Assembly: GCA_036557185.1 (NCBI GenBank)
Contig: DATBHZ010000066.1
Location: forward strand, 1 to 17,983
From: DATBHZ01 sp036557185
GTDB lineage: Bacteria > Actinomycetota > Acidimicrobiia > IMCC26256 > JAENVU01
Direction of reading: 5' to 3'
DNA length: 17,983 nucleotides
The notes under the pieces were generated by a model that saw only the letters and a program-made list of their open reading frames with translations, ran no database searches and had not been told where the DNA came from. How positions within the stretch are numbered: the first letter of the stretch is position 1; each line of letters begins with the position of its first letter. Shown here piece after piece: positions 7,201 to 14,274 of this stretch. A program made the position numbers and the translations under genes.

Positions 7201-7747
7201 CGTGGCGATCCAGCTCCACCGTGGTGCGGTCGACGTGGATCGTAAAAGTGTCGACTGGCTCGCGCGGCAGGAGGACCTCGGTCCGGCCGACGACGACGGC
7301 CGGACCGTGCTGGGCCTGCTCGCACTCCAGCACGGGAACGTCCAGACTGCGGTGCAGATGCTCACCGAGGCGCGCGACATCAGCTCGGGGCGCGCTCCGA
7401 TCGCAGCCGTCAGCGCCGCGCTCGCGCTCGCGCTCGTGGCCTCAGGACAGCTCGATGACGCCCTCGCGCTCTGCCGGGACGTGGCGCCCATCACCTATGT
7501 CGATGCATATCGCCTGGAGCTCGCTCGCGCGTTTGCCGAGCTGCGGACCGGCCAGGCCGACGAGGCCCGGGCAGCGCTCGACAGGGCGCTGGCACTCGTG
7601 GAGCCGACGGACTCAGTGCTCGACCGAGCGATCCTCCGGTGCGCCGTCGCAGCGTTCGAGGGAACGTCGGTCTCGTCGAACGAGCTCGGCGTCCGTCCCC
7701 GCGGTTGGGAGACCATGTTCACGCTGATGGCCGACCGCCCGGGCTGA
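4298..7747 (+). CDS. Zinc ribbon - class III adenylate/guanylate cyclase - AAA/STAND ATPase - TPR signalling protein
   Basis: 1149 residues. Residues 3-21 form a CxxC...CxxC zinc ribbon (C3, C6, C17, C20). Residues about 33-205 are a class III cyclase domain: metal ligands D40 and D84, purine-selecting K80 and T148 (the Lys/Thr pair suits ATP), and transition-state residues N155 and R159, all present, so the domain should be active. IGRDAEL (223-229) opens an AAA/STAND ATPase with Walker A GEAGVGKT (252-259) and a Walker B-like segment ending at D386. The last ~500 residues are helical, TPR-like repeats for protein binding. No membrane segment is seen. The architecture is common in actinobacteria (Mycobacterium LuxR/cyclase-ATPase relatives), but this one lacks a C-terminal DNA-binding HTH. 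The start is probably leaderless. Confidence 0.93.
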   Translation: MTCSSCGESVPADARFCPSCGHTVVTRPDERRVATVLFADLVGFTTLSENADPERVKNLVDRTFAELATDVTAFGGHVDKVIGDALVAIFGAPVAHEDDAERAVRAALQMHAHLAELAAETGSAAQMRIGINTGEVLVGALRAGGDYTAMGDVVNVASRLQELASPGQVVVGAPTRLAVRGVQFEALGPVTVKGREEPVEAYRAIEAVTLPGGRGGEHRTALIGRDAELAMLLAALEHTIAHNRANLALLVGEAGVGKTRLATELGDAAECNYQARVLVGHCLPYGESNVWWPIGSMLEEATGISSTDDNTAAAECARRAVHATLGLDPKDPEIGRIADGLLYLSGRRTPSEGVDPTRAREDALRAAAAFMSGLADEQPLVIGLSDIQWADDALLAFLPRLLERLAGQPVMLVASTRPDAASQWTPPPGRHNTLQLNLDPLGSDAAAELLDALLPDTPAHLRDALRDRSGGNPFFIEELVAIVTDPSDARSAARELPATLQGLVSARLDRLDLTHRAVLEDAAVIGTSGPIKLVRVLGDDHADELDAALASLVADDLLMVSDDQFRFRSQIAREVAYATLTKAERARRHGKLARALAEDAEREGRVDEVIDQVAYHFDLATSLYGELSPDMHAPEGMYAGAVRFLERAATRAEESEDWKRADVYLTHAITLHAAAHMGDGRVLRIARARARAELRDLVGANEDLNTIFATYSDADDDPRLFAEALTVLADVEYKEGNLNGSTQTFARAVERWRELDDQRGLADALRRGGLAAIFRGSYDQACEVLDEALQIFRSIEDRRGEAWALQNLAWAAFSSGRYSEAEVQLDASAALFGDLGDWGGVSWALGLLAWVRYTQGNITEAASLAERTLREADELGNRWAGAMMRVLLANLHVWQGRATKSLELAVEAQATFVELGDSWGETQAISPQATALNVLGRFAESDQAVDALANVATRLDDVLLSQLPMLQRVAIQLHRGAVDVDRKSVDWLARQEDLGPADDDGRTVLGLLALQHGNVQTAVQMLTEARDISSGRAPIAAVSAALALALVASGQLDDALALCRDVAPITYVDAYRLELARAFAELRTGQADEARAALDRALALVEPTDSVLDRAILRCAVAAFEGTSVSSNELGVRPRGWETMFTLMADRPG

Positions 7748-7756
7748 CGTCGAGGA

Positions 7757-8428
7757 TCACTCGCCGTACGCGGCGTCCGGATCCGGGTCGAGACCACCGA
7801 CGCCGAGGTGGAGCCGGGCAAGGAAGTAGTGCGCGAGCGGGCCGATGCCGAACGCGAAGAGCAGGGTGCCGATCCCGACGTCCCCGCCGAGGATCCACCC
7901 CACGCACAGCACGGTGAGCTCGATGCACGTCCGTACGATCCAGAGGCGCGGCCCTTTCGCGGCGATCCCCGTCATCAAGCCGTCGCGAGGTCCTGGGCCG
8001 AGCCCCGCGCCGATGTACAGGCCGGTACCGAACCCGATGACCAGAATCCCGCCGAGCAGGTATCCCCACCGCGGCACGAGCGCGTTCGTGACCGGGAGCG
8101 CGTGAATCGTCAGGTTCACGACGACGCCGACGGTCAGCACGTTGATGACGGTGCCGATACCGAACCGCTGCCCGAGCGGTACCCAGAAGGGGAGGATCGC
8201 CAGCCCGAGCACGATGACCACCGTGCCGAACTCCAAGCCGGTCTGCTCCGAGATGCCTTGGTGCAAGACGTCCCATGGGCTGAGCCCGAGCCTCGCCTGC
8301 ACCATCAAAGAGATCCCGATACCGAGACAGACGATGCCGACCAGGAGACGCGGCAGCCGGCGCACGAGCTCGGCGCGGCTCGGGAACCCGAGCACCTGGA
8401 ACTCTGGCCGAACGCCGCGCCCGCTCAT
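7757..8428 (-). CDS. YczE/YyaS/YitT-type integral membrane protein
   Basis: 223 residues with about six hydrophobic segments (26-44, 67-86, 91-110, 122-141, 166-181, 186-203). Two related Pro-Asp motifs, GLSPWDVLHQGIS (48-60) and GLGPGPRDGLMTGI (142-155), each follow a helix. They mark an internal duplication and are diagnostic of the YczE family. The biochemical role of the family is unknown. The ATG at 8428 overlaps the nagB-like stop codon as ATGA, so the protein is translationally coupled to a sugar operon and might take part in export, uptake or sensing; that is inference. Its stop is only 9 bp from the convergent cyclase gene. Confidence 0.85.
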   Translation of the reverse strand: MSGRGVRPEFQVLGFPSRAELVRRLPRLLVGIVCLGIGISLMVQARLGLSPWDVLHQGISEQTGLEFGTVVIVLGLAILPFWVPLGQRFGIGTVINVLTVGVVVNLTIHALPVTNALVPRWGYLLGGILVIGFGTGLYIGAGLGPGPRDGLMTGIAAKGPRLWIVRTCIELTVLCVGWILGGDVGIGTLLFAFGIGPLAHYFLARLHLGVGGLDPDPDAAYGE

Positions 8429-9180
8429 CTTTCGGCCGAGAGCATCGACGCGGACTCGCGGTCGAGGTACACGGTTGCCTGCGGGCTCCGCTGGAGGATG
8501 CTGGCCGGACACGCTGTGCCGATCGGCCCTTCGAGCGCGCGCTGCACGGCGGGAGCCTTGCGCCGCTCCGGGCAGACGACGATCACGGTCGGCGGGCGGA
8601 GCAGGGCGGGGATCGTCACGCTGATCGCCTCGGGCGGCACCTGCTGCGGGGTCGCGAAGTGGCCTTCGCCAACCTGCTGACGCTTGCACGCGTCGTCGAG
8701 CGCGACGACCTTGACGTCGAGCGGATCGTCGAGGTCGGCCACCGGTGGGTCGTTGAACGCGAGATGGCCGTTCTCCCCGATGCCGAGGCAACACAGGTCG
8801 GGTGGATTCGCACGTAGCAGTCTCGCGTAGCGGTCGCACTCCTCCTGCGGGTTTGCGGTCCCGTCGATGTAGTGGAACGTGCCGATTCCCGTCGTCTGCA
8901 CGACTCGGTCGCGCATGTAGCGGGCGAAGCTCGCCGGGTGCTCCATGCCGATGCCGACGTACTCGTCCATGTGGAAGCCGGTGACGGCCGACCAGTCGAC
9001 ACCGCCGAGCTCGGCCAGCACCTCGAGGAAGGCGAGCTGGGAGTTTCCCGTGGCGAGCATCACCGTGGCGGCGCCACGCGTGGCAAGGGCCTCCGCCATG
9101 ACGCGGGACGCGTGCACGGCCGCGTCGCGGGCGAGCTCGTCCTGGGTCGAGGCGACCCGAACCGCGGCCCCGCCCGTCAT
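8425..9180 (-). CDS. NagB-like glucosamine-6-phosphate deaminase family protein
   Basis: 251 residues of the NagB/RpiA/6-phosphogluconolactonase fold, close to NagB length. The phosphate loop is LATGNSQ (42-48, LPTGGTP in E. coli), followed by FHMDEYVGI (69-77) with D72 and GIGENGHLAFNDPP (133-146) with H139. Aligned with E. coli NagB, D72 and H143 are kept, while D141 is Asn (N137) and E148 is Asp (D144). Expected chemistry: isomerising deamination of glucosamine-6-phosphate to fructose-6-phosphate plus ammonia, or the same on a related aminosugar phosphate. Only 1 nt separates it from the GH4 stop codon (TGAGATG), and it overlaps the next gene by 4 nt, so it belongs to the GH4 operon. No NagA deacetylase is nearby. 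Confidence 0.88.
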   Translation of the reverse strand: MTGGAAVRVASTQDELARDAAVHASRVMAEALATRGAATVMLATGNSQLAFLEVLAELGGVDWSAVTGFHMDEYVGIGMEHPASFARYMRDRVVQTTGIGTFHYIDGTANPQEECDRYARLLRANPPDLCCLGIGENGHLAFNDPPVADLDDPLDVKVVALDDACKRQQVGEGHFATPQQVPPEAISVTIPALLRPPTVIVVCPERRKAPAVQRALEGPIGTACPASILQRSPQATVYLDRESASMLSAER

Positions 9181-9181
9181 C

Positions 9182-10558
9182 TCACGAGAACTGGGGCAAC
9201 CACTGCTTCGTCGCTTCGAGCATCTCGCTCGTCATCGCGTCGACCGCATCGAAGTCGATCCTGCCCGCCAGCGGATCGGCGAGCATCGCTTCGAAGGCGC
9301 GTGCACGCTTTCCTGTGACGGCCGCCTCGACCACCAGCTCCTGCGAGGCCGAGACGCGGCGAACGTGCTCGGCCAGCCCGGCAGGCGCGGACGCGCGGTG
9401 CCGGCCGCGCACCCCTGCGCCGTCGACGGTGGAGATGCTCTCCACCACGGCGTCGGGCGGCAGGTCGGGACACTGACCCGTGTTCGGGACGTTGAGCGGC
9501 ATGTGCCGGGGCTTGTCGCGCAGCATCGAGTCGATCAGCGCCGCCACGAGCTCGCCCGACGGCATGGACGACACCTCGGGTGCAGTCATCATCGCTGCGA
9601 GGTCGTCGATGTGGCGTTGCTGGCCGCGCTCACGGTCTTCGATGGTCGTGAGGTGCACGCCCCACCGCTTCCCCCACTCGGATTCCTCCGTCAGGAACCC
9701 GGGGAAGAACTCCGCAAGGTGCCGGTCGCCCGCCGCGGGGAGCACACCGAACCGCTGGAACAGCTCGAGCTTGATCTTGTTCGCGGCGACGAGGTCGCCG
9801 TGGGTCCAGTCACCGCCCCCACTGATGCGTTCGTGACCCAGCCCCTCTGGGAACGGCATCGCGAGCGGCTGCGGGCCGCGCCGGTCGAGGTCGTCGAGCA
9901 GCTCGCGCAGGAGCTCGAAGCCGTCACGCCCGCCGATGTCGAGCCGCGTCACGATCGGGAGGTGGTTCACACCCATGACCTCCATCTCGATCTCGCGGAA
10001 GTCCGCGTCGAGCAGGAGGGCGAGGATGAACTGTGTGATCGTCACCTCGTGGCACAGCCCGACCGTCTTGATCGACGACTCGCGCGTGACCGACCGGCAG
10101 ATGGTCGTCATCGGGTTCGTGATGTTGAGCAGCCATGCGTCGGGGCAGAGCTCCGACATGTCGTGTGCGATGCCGAGGAACACCGGGATGTTGCGCAGGC
10201 CGCGCATGACGCCGCCGGGACCCACCGTGTCGCCGACGCTCTGCTTGATGCCGTACCGCGCGGGGACCTCGAGGTCCTGGCGCATCGAGGTGAACCCGCC
10301 GGTGGAGATCGTCACCACGACGAATTCCGCACCCTCGAGCGCGGCCCGCTGCTCGGTGGTCGTCCGAACGCTCAGGTGCGTACCGCGCAGCTCGTTGATC
10401 CGCTCCACCCACGCGGCCATGCGCGGGAGACCACTCTGATCGATGTCCTCGAGCGCGAGCTCGGAGTCGTGCAGTGACGGTGTGTTCGCGAGGTCGACGA
10501 GCAGCTTGGGCACCCATTGATAGCTGCCGCCGCCGATGATCGTGATCCGCGGGGGCAT
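9182..10558 (-). CDS. Glycoside hydrolase family 4 (NAD- and metal-dependent), paralogue A
   Basis: 458 residues. An N-terminal Rossmann NAD loop IGGGSYQW (8-15) is followed by the GH4 core: NITNP (145-149), GLCHEV with metal-binding C169, and GVNHLP with metal-binding H199. GH4 enzymes oxidise C3 of the sugar with NAD, eliminate the aglycone and re-reduce, and they act on alpha or beta glycosides with or without a 6-phosphate. The subfamily is not recognised: the NITNPMTTICRSV stretch differs from the AglA, BglT and LplD versions I know. I prefer the ATG at 10558, which has GAAGG about 10 nt upstream, over the GTG at 10576. It follows a gap-free paralogue and precedes a NagB-like gene. Confidence 0.88.
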   Translation of the reverse strand: MPPRITIIGGGSYQWVPKLLVDLANTPSLHDSELALEDIDQSGLPRMAAWVERINELRGTHLSVRTTTEQRAALEGAEFVVVTISTGGFTSMRQDLEVPARYGIKQSVGDTVGPGGVMRGLRNIPVFLGIAHDMSELCPDAWLLNITNPMTTICRSVTRESSIKTVGLCHEVTITQFILALLLDADFREIEMEVMGVNHLPIVTRLDIGGRDGFELLRELLDDLDRRGPQPLAMPFPEGLGHERISGGGDWTHGDLVAANKIKLELFQRFGVLPAAGDRHLAEFFPGFLTEESEWGKRWGVHLTTIEDRERGQQRHIDDLAAMMTAPEVSSMPSGELVAALIDSMLRDKPRHMPLNVPNTGQCPDLPPDAVVESISTVDGAGVRGRHRASAPAGLAEHVRRVSASQELVVEAAVTGKRARAFEAMLADPLAGRIDFDAVDAMTSEMLEATKQWLPQFS

Positions 10559-10606
10559 CTCAGCGCCTGCCTTCACCGCTGCCGCACGCGCCCCCGCCGC
10601 GCCCGC

Positions 10607-11986
10607 TCATGCGGCGAACTGCGGGAGCCACGGTGCGGTTGCAGTGAGCAGCTCGTCGGTCATCGCCACGACGTCCTCGTAGGGCCGCGCGCCGGCGAAC
10701 GGGTCGGCAAGCATGGCCTCGAGCACCTTCGTCCGGTCGCCCGTGCACGCGGCCTCGACGGTCAGCTCCTGCGAGGCCACGACGCGCCGCAGGATCTCGC
10801 CGAGCACGGACGGCGCGGCCACGGAGTCGCGCGGGCGGAGCCCTCCGGCACCGGAGACGCCCATGCACTCCACGACGACGTCGTTCGGCAGGTTCGTCAC
10901 CTGCCCGGTGTTCGGGAGGTTCATCGGCAGCGCGCGTTCCGTGCCCTCGACGAGCCCGTCGAGGAGCGTCGCCACCAGCTCGCCCGACGGCCAGCGCGAG
11001 ACCTCGTCGCTCGCGAGCAGCTCGCTCACCTCCGCGTCGTCGGTCGCCTTGTCGGCGCGGTGCCCGGCGAGCCCGTAGTGGTGCACGCCCCAGTCGCGAC
11101 CGAAATCGCTGCGCGGGGTGCTGAAGTTGGGGAAGAACTCGGTCACGTGTGTGTCGGACGAGCCGGGGAGCACGCCGAACCGACGGAACAGCTCGAACCG
11201 CAGACGCGCGTTCGCCGCGATGTCGGCCTTGCGCCAGTGACCATCGGGCTCTGTTTTGTGCCAGTGCATGCCCGAGGGCGGATCCATCCAGAGCGGCTCG
11301 TCCCCGATCTCGTCGATCCGGTCGAGCGCATCGCGTAGCTGCGGGAAGCCTGCGCGCCCGCCGATCTCGAGATCCACGATGAGCGGCAGATGGTTCACGC
11401 CCGCGACGACCGGGTCGACACCGCGGAGATCGGCATCGAGCAGGAGGCTCAGCACGAACTGTGTGCCCACGACCTCGTTGCACAACCCGACGACACGCAT
11501 GCTCGTCGTCTTGCTCACAGACCGGCACAGCGCGGTCAGCGGATTACTGACGTTGACCAGCAGCGCGTCGGGTGAGCGTCGCTCCATCGCCGCGGCGATG
11601 CCGAGGACGACGGGGATGCTGCGCAGCGACCGCATGATCCCGCCCGGGCCCACGCTGTCGCCCACGGACTGGCGCATGCCGTAGCGCGCGGGGATCTCGA
11701 GATCGTGGCGCATGCTCGCGAACCCACCGACCGAGAGCGCCGAGATCACGAACTCGGCACCTTCGACGGCCTCATCGAGGTCCGTCGTGGCGCGGACGGC
11801 CATCGTCAGGTCGCGGTGCTTCACGATGTGCGCCGCGACGTCGAGCATCGGTGGAAGGGCGTCCGCCTCGATGTCGTGCAGCACGACCTCGGCGTCGGCC
11901 AGCGACGGTGTGTTCGCGAAGTCGGTCAGCAGCCGGGGCGTCCAGTGGGTGCTGCCGCCCCCCACGATGGTGATCCGCGCGGCCAC
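10607..11986 (-). CDS. Glycoside hydrolase family 4 (NAD- and metal-dependent), paralogue B
   Basis: 459 residues. It aligns with paralogue A without gaps over the first 200 residues, clearly from a tandem duplication followed by divergence. The NAD loop is VGGGSTHW (8-15), followed by NVSNP (145-149), GLCNEV with C169 and GVNHLP with H199, so both expected metal ligands are kept. The residue after the cysteine is Asn here and His in paralogue A, beside the metal, which suggests different substrate or anomer preference. The GTG start at 11986 has GGGGG about 9 nt upstream. The promoter region at 12010-12059, with inverted repeats, precedes it, so it may start a regulated sub-operon of GH4-B, GH4-A, NagB-like and YczE. 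Confidence 0.88.
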   Translation of the reverse strand: MAARITIVGGGSTHWTPRLLTDFANTPSLADAEVVLHDIEADALPPMLDVAAHIVKHRDLTMAVRATTDLDEAVEGAEFVISALSVGGFASMRHDLEIPARYGMRQSVGDSVGPGGIMRSLRSIPVVLGIAAAMERRSPDALLVNVSNPLTALCRSVSKTTSMRVVGLCNEVVGTQFVLSLLLDADLRGVDPVVAGVNHLPLIVDLEIGGRAGFPQLRDALDRIDEIGDEPLWMDPPSGMHWHKTEPDGHWRKADIAANARLRFELFRRFGVLPGSSDTHVTEFFPNFSTPRSDFGRDWGVHHYGLAGHRADKATDDAEVSELLASDEVSRWPSGELVATLLDGLVEGTERALPMNLPNTGQVTNLPNDVVVECMGVSGAGGLRPRDSVAAPSVLGEILRRVVASQELTVEAACTGDRTKVLEAMLADPFAGARPYEDVVAMTDELLTATAPWLPQFAA

Positions 11987-12009
11987 GTCGTCACCCCCGG
12001 GTCGCGAAA

Positions 12010-12059
12010 CCTGATGCGCGTGTCAGGGAACCTACCTGACCGCTCCAGGAGCGTGTCAC
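12010..12059 (-). promoter_or_regulatory. Putative promoter and operator ahead of the GH4 genes
   Basis: On the minus strand GTGACA (plus 12054-12059, overlapping the ridA-like stop) and TAGGTT (12029-12034) are 19 bp apart. The -10 lies inside a perfect 6-7-6 inverted repeat, GTCAGG/CCTGAC (12022-12040). A second perfect palindrome, CGCTCCAGGAGCG (12041-12053), fills the spacer. A third half-site, CCTGA, lies at 12010-12014, giving three TCAGG-type half-sites 12-13 bp apart. This arrangement suits repressor binding over the -10 box. It could instead be a terminator-like hairpin for the upstream gene, but no T-tract follows. Confidence 0.5.
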
Positions 12060-12538
12060 CGGCGCAGTGCCACCTCGACCTCGATCTCGACGGCGCCGCC
12101 GCGGGGAAGTCTGGCGACACCGACCGCCGACCTCGTGTGCCGGCCGGCGGTGCCGAACACCTCGTGCAAGAGCCGGCTCGCGCCGTCGACCACGGGAGGC
12201 TGCTCGACGAACTCGGGCGCCGATGCGACGAAGCCGAGCACCGTCAGGACCCGCTCGATCCGGTCGAGTTTCCCGAGCTCCGCGCGCAGCACGGACAGCG
12301 CGTTGAGCGCGCACCAGCGCGCCGCGTCGGCACCCTCCTCCACGCTCACGTCCGTTCCGAGCACACCTGGGTGCACGAGCTTGCCCTCGTGGTCGCGCGG
12401 GAGCTGACCTGACGTGCGCGCGCGGTCGCCGTGTACCACGACCGCATCGAGGGGGTCATGCGGCGGGTAGGGGCCGGGGAGGACGATCCCGAGCTCCTCG
12501 AGGCGCGCGTCGTAGCCGGTGCTCGCAGAGCCGCTCAT
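12056..12538 (-). CDS. RidA/YjgF/TdcF-family protein (enamine/imine deaminase-like)
   Basis: 160 residues, the longer type of RidA protein seen in actinobacteria and Mesorhizobium-like genomes. The family turn RTSGQLPRD (41-49) is followed by a helix of the chorismate-mutase-like fold (GADAARWCALNALSVLRAEL) and HTRSAVGVARLP (134-145). In that last stretch R136 matches the arginine that holds the imine carboxylate in RidA. RidA proteins hydrolyse reactive enamine/imine intermediates from PLP enzymes. In an aminosugar operon it might act on a pathway imine, which is inference. The ATG at 12538 has no clear ribosome binding site; TAGTGT nine nt upstream could be a -10 box. The gap to the previous gene is 31 bp. 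Confidence 0.88.
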   Translation of the reverse strand: MSGSASTGYDARLEELGIVLPGPYPPHDPLDAVVVHGDRARTSGQLPRDHEGKLVHPGVLGTDVSVEEGADAARWCALNALSVLRAELGKLDRIERVLTVLGFVASAPEFVEQPPVVDGASRLLHEVFGTAGRHTRSAVGVARLPRGGAVEIEVEVALRR

Positions 12539-12569
12539 GCAGCGCCGACACTAACCGGGGTCGCGCGCG

Positions 12570-13589
12570 TCAGAGCCAGCGATCGAGGAACGCGTAGGCC
12601 TCTGCCCCGTGCCACTCGTGCCCGCCTTCGAACACGACGTGCTCCAGCGCGCCGTGCGGCGCCTTGAACGCGCGGTAGACGCGTTCGAGCTCTGCGAACG
12701 ACGCACGCGCGGCGTCCACCGGAAAGATCAGGTCCTCCGTCCCGCTCTCGATCAGGAGGGGTCGCGGCGCGATCAACGCCGCGATGTCGGCGTGCTCGAT
12801 GTGTCCGAGCATTCCCCAGAGCACCTGCGATCCGCACATGTTCCAGGGCACCCGGTGCGCGGCCCGCCACGAGGAGAAATAGCCGCTCACCACCGCGGCG
12901 CGCACGCGCGCGTCCCACGCCGCGAGGAAGAGCGTCATCGTCCCGCCGTACGAGATGCCGGCGACACCGATGCGCTCTTCGTCGACCAGCGCGTGCTGCT
13001 CGAGCACGTCGAGCGCGCAGACCAGATCGTGCAGATTCTGCGTGAGAGGGTTCGTGCCGTTCATCAGGGCGTGCACGAGGTTGAGGTCGCAGTGGTAGCG
13101 GTCCTCCGGTTGCCAGTCGGCGCGTTCGCCGAAGCAACGGAGATCGGGAGCGAGCACCAGGTGGCCGCGTTCGGCGAGCTCGTGCGCGTACGCGCCGTGC
13201 TCGGGAGTCTCCGCCAGACCGCAGACGGCGTCCTTGCCGGGCCCGTGGCCGTGCACCGCTAGTACCGCGGATCCCGGCTCGGTCCTGTTCTTGGGCACGA
13301 GGAGATACGCGGGCACGCTCATCGTCGGCTCCGCGTCGAAGACCACGCGTTCGCGGCGGTACGAGCCGCAGTCGACCGACTCGAGCTGCTCCAGCGCGAG
13401 CGGCACCTGCCGCGGGAAATCGCCGAGCAGCTCCGTCAGCTCTGCACGGACGCGCGCTCGCCAACCCGGGATCGCGTCGTCGTCGGGCGGGATCGGCAGC
13501 TCAGGCTCCGTGCTCTCGAGCGCAAGCTGCCAGGAGGCCCACGGAGAGAAGTTGCGCTCGCGCGAGGCGTCGGCGTCGCCGTCAGGCAT
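12570..13589 (-). CDS. Alpha/beta hydrolase, acetyl-xylan-esterase/abhydrolase_7-like
   Basis: 339 residues. A helical N-terminal lead of about 70 residues precedes an alpha/beta hydrolase core. It has an oxyanion-hole loop HGHGPGKD (113-120), nucleophile elbow GISYGG with S213, acid D286 in SGTEDLIFP and base H324 in GGHEWHG, so the triad is complete. Relatives include acetyl esterases and dienelactone-hydrolase-like enzymes of carbohydrate loci, often removing acyl groups from sugars. No signal peptide is seen, so it should act in the cytoplasm. The ATG at 13589 overlaps the ThuA-like stop by 8 nt (ATGCCTGA), evidence for coupling. The substrate is not predictable. Confidence 0.87.
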   Translation of the reverse strand: MPDGDADASRERNFSPWASWQLALESTEPELPIPPDDDAIPGWRARVRAELTELLGDFPRQVPLALEQLESVDCGSYRRERVVFDAEPTMSVPAYLLVPKNRTEPGSAVLAVHGHGPGKDAVCGLAETPEHGAYAHELAERGHLVLAPDLRCFGERADWQPEDRYHCDLNLVHALMNGTNPLTQNLHDLVCALDVLEQHALVDEERIGVAGISYGGTMTLFLAAWDARVRAAVVSGYFSSWRAAHRVPWNMCGSQVLWGMLGHIEHADIAALIAPRPLLIESGTEDLIFPVDAARASFAELERVYRAFKAPHGALEHVVFEGGHEWHGAEAYAFLDRWL

Positions 13590-14274
13590 CGAGCGCCCAG
13601 CGCAAGCCGCCCGCAAGGTGGCGCAGGTAGGCGGGCGTCTCCCAGGCGCCCGGAAAATGACCCAGGCTCGTCGAGAACACTCTCCCGGCGCCCTCGGTGA
13701 AGCACCACGAGAGCGGGAATCCGAAGTCCGGCTCGGCGGCCCCGGGAACCTCCAGCTGGAGCGCCTGTGCCGGAACACGCAACAGCACGTGGGCGTCCGG
13801 TCGCAGGTCCCGGAACTGGTAGATCTCGTCGTGCCAGCGCCACGACGACCCCAGGTGCGCAGTCGCCGGGTGCGCCGAGTCGAGCACCTCCAGGTTCACG
13901 GTCTGCGTCCACGGATGCCCGTTGAACCGTGCCCCGACCAGCGCTCCGTAGTCGTCCCAGCCGTGGCATGCGTCGGTTGCCGAGTGAATAGCGACGACTG
14001 GCATCGCACCGCTGCGAACCCGCTCGACGATCGTGGCACGCTGCGCGTCGGACCACGGCGTCTCCCCGATGGGGAACAGCGCGAGCACGCGTGCGCCTCC
14101 CAGCGTGTCGGCATCGAGGTCGCGCACGTCGTCGACGCGGCGCGCGTGCAGCCCTCCGAGCTCCGCGATCTGCGCCATGGCCACTGCAGACTGGTTGAGC
14201 ACCCCGTGCACACCCGCGGGACCGTCGGCGTACGGCGCGACCTGGGTCACGAAGAGGAGCTCGTCGTCCGGCAT
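13582..14274 (-). CDS. ThuA-like (trehalose utilisation) domain protein
   Basis: 230 residues with the class I glutamine-amidotransferase-like fold of ThuA proteins. Visible marks are AIHSATDACHGWDDYGALVGARFNGHP in outline (95-121), the DSAHP motif (132-136), WHDEIYQF (147-154) and the closing GRVFSTSLGH (197-206). ThuA accompanies ThuB dehydrogenase in Rhizobium trehalose catabolism through 3-keto sugars, and the family is widespread in keto-sugar loci. Its exact reaction is unsettled, but the shared 3-keto chemistry fits the GH4 enzymes downstream. It is the first gene of the leftward operon. The ATG at 14274 lies 7 nt after a good -10 box, so the mRNA is probably leaderless. Confidence 0.87.
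   Translation of the reverse strand: MPDDELLFVTQVAPYADGPAGVHGVLNQSAVAMAQIAELGGLHARRVDDVRDLDADTLGGARVLALFPIGETPWSDAQRATIVERVRSGAMPVVAIHSATDACHGWDDYGALVGARFNGHPWTQTVNLEVLDSAHPATAHLGSSWRWHDEIYQFRDLRPDAHVLLRVPAQALQLEVPGAAEPDFGFPLSWCFTEGAGRVFSTSLGHFPGAWETPAYLRHLAGGLRWALDA

Noticed and set aside
8945..10477. A 510-codon plus-strand open frame opposite the nagB-like and GH4-A genes
   Set aside because: Antisense shadow of genes with recognisable active sites; the composition is biased and no domain is visible.
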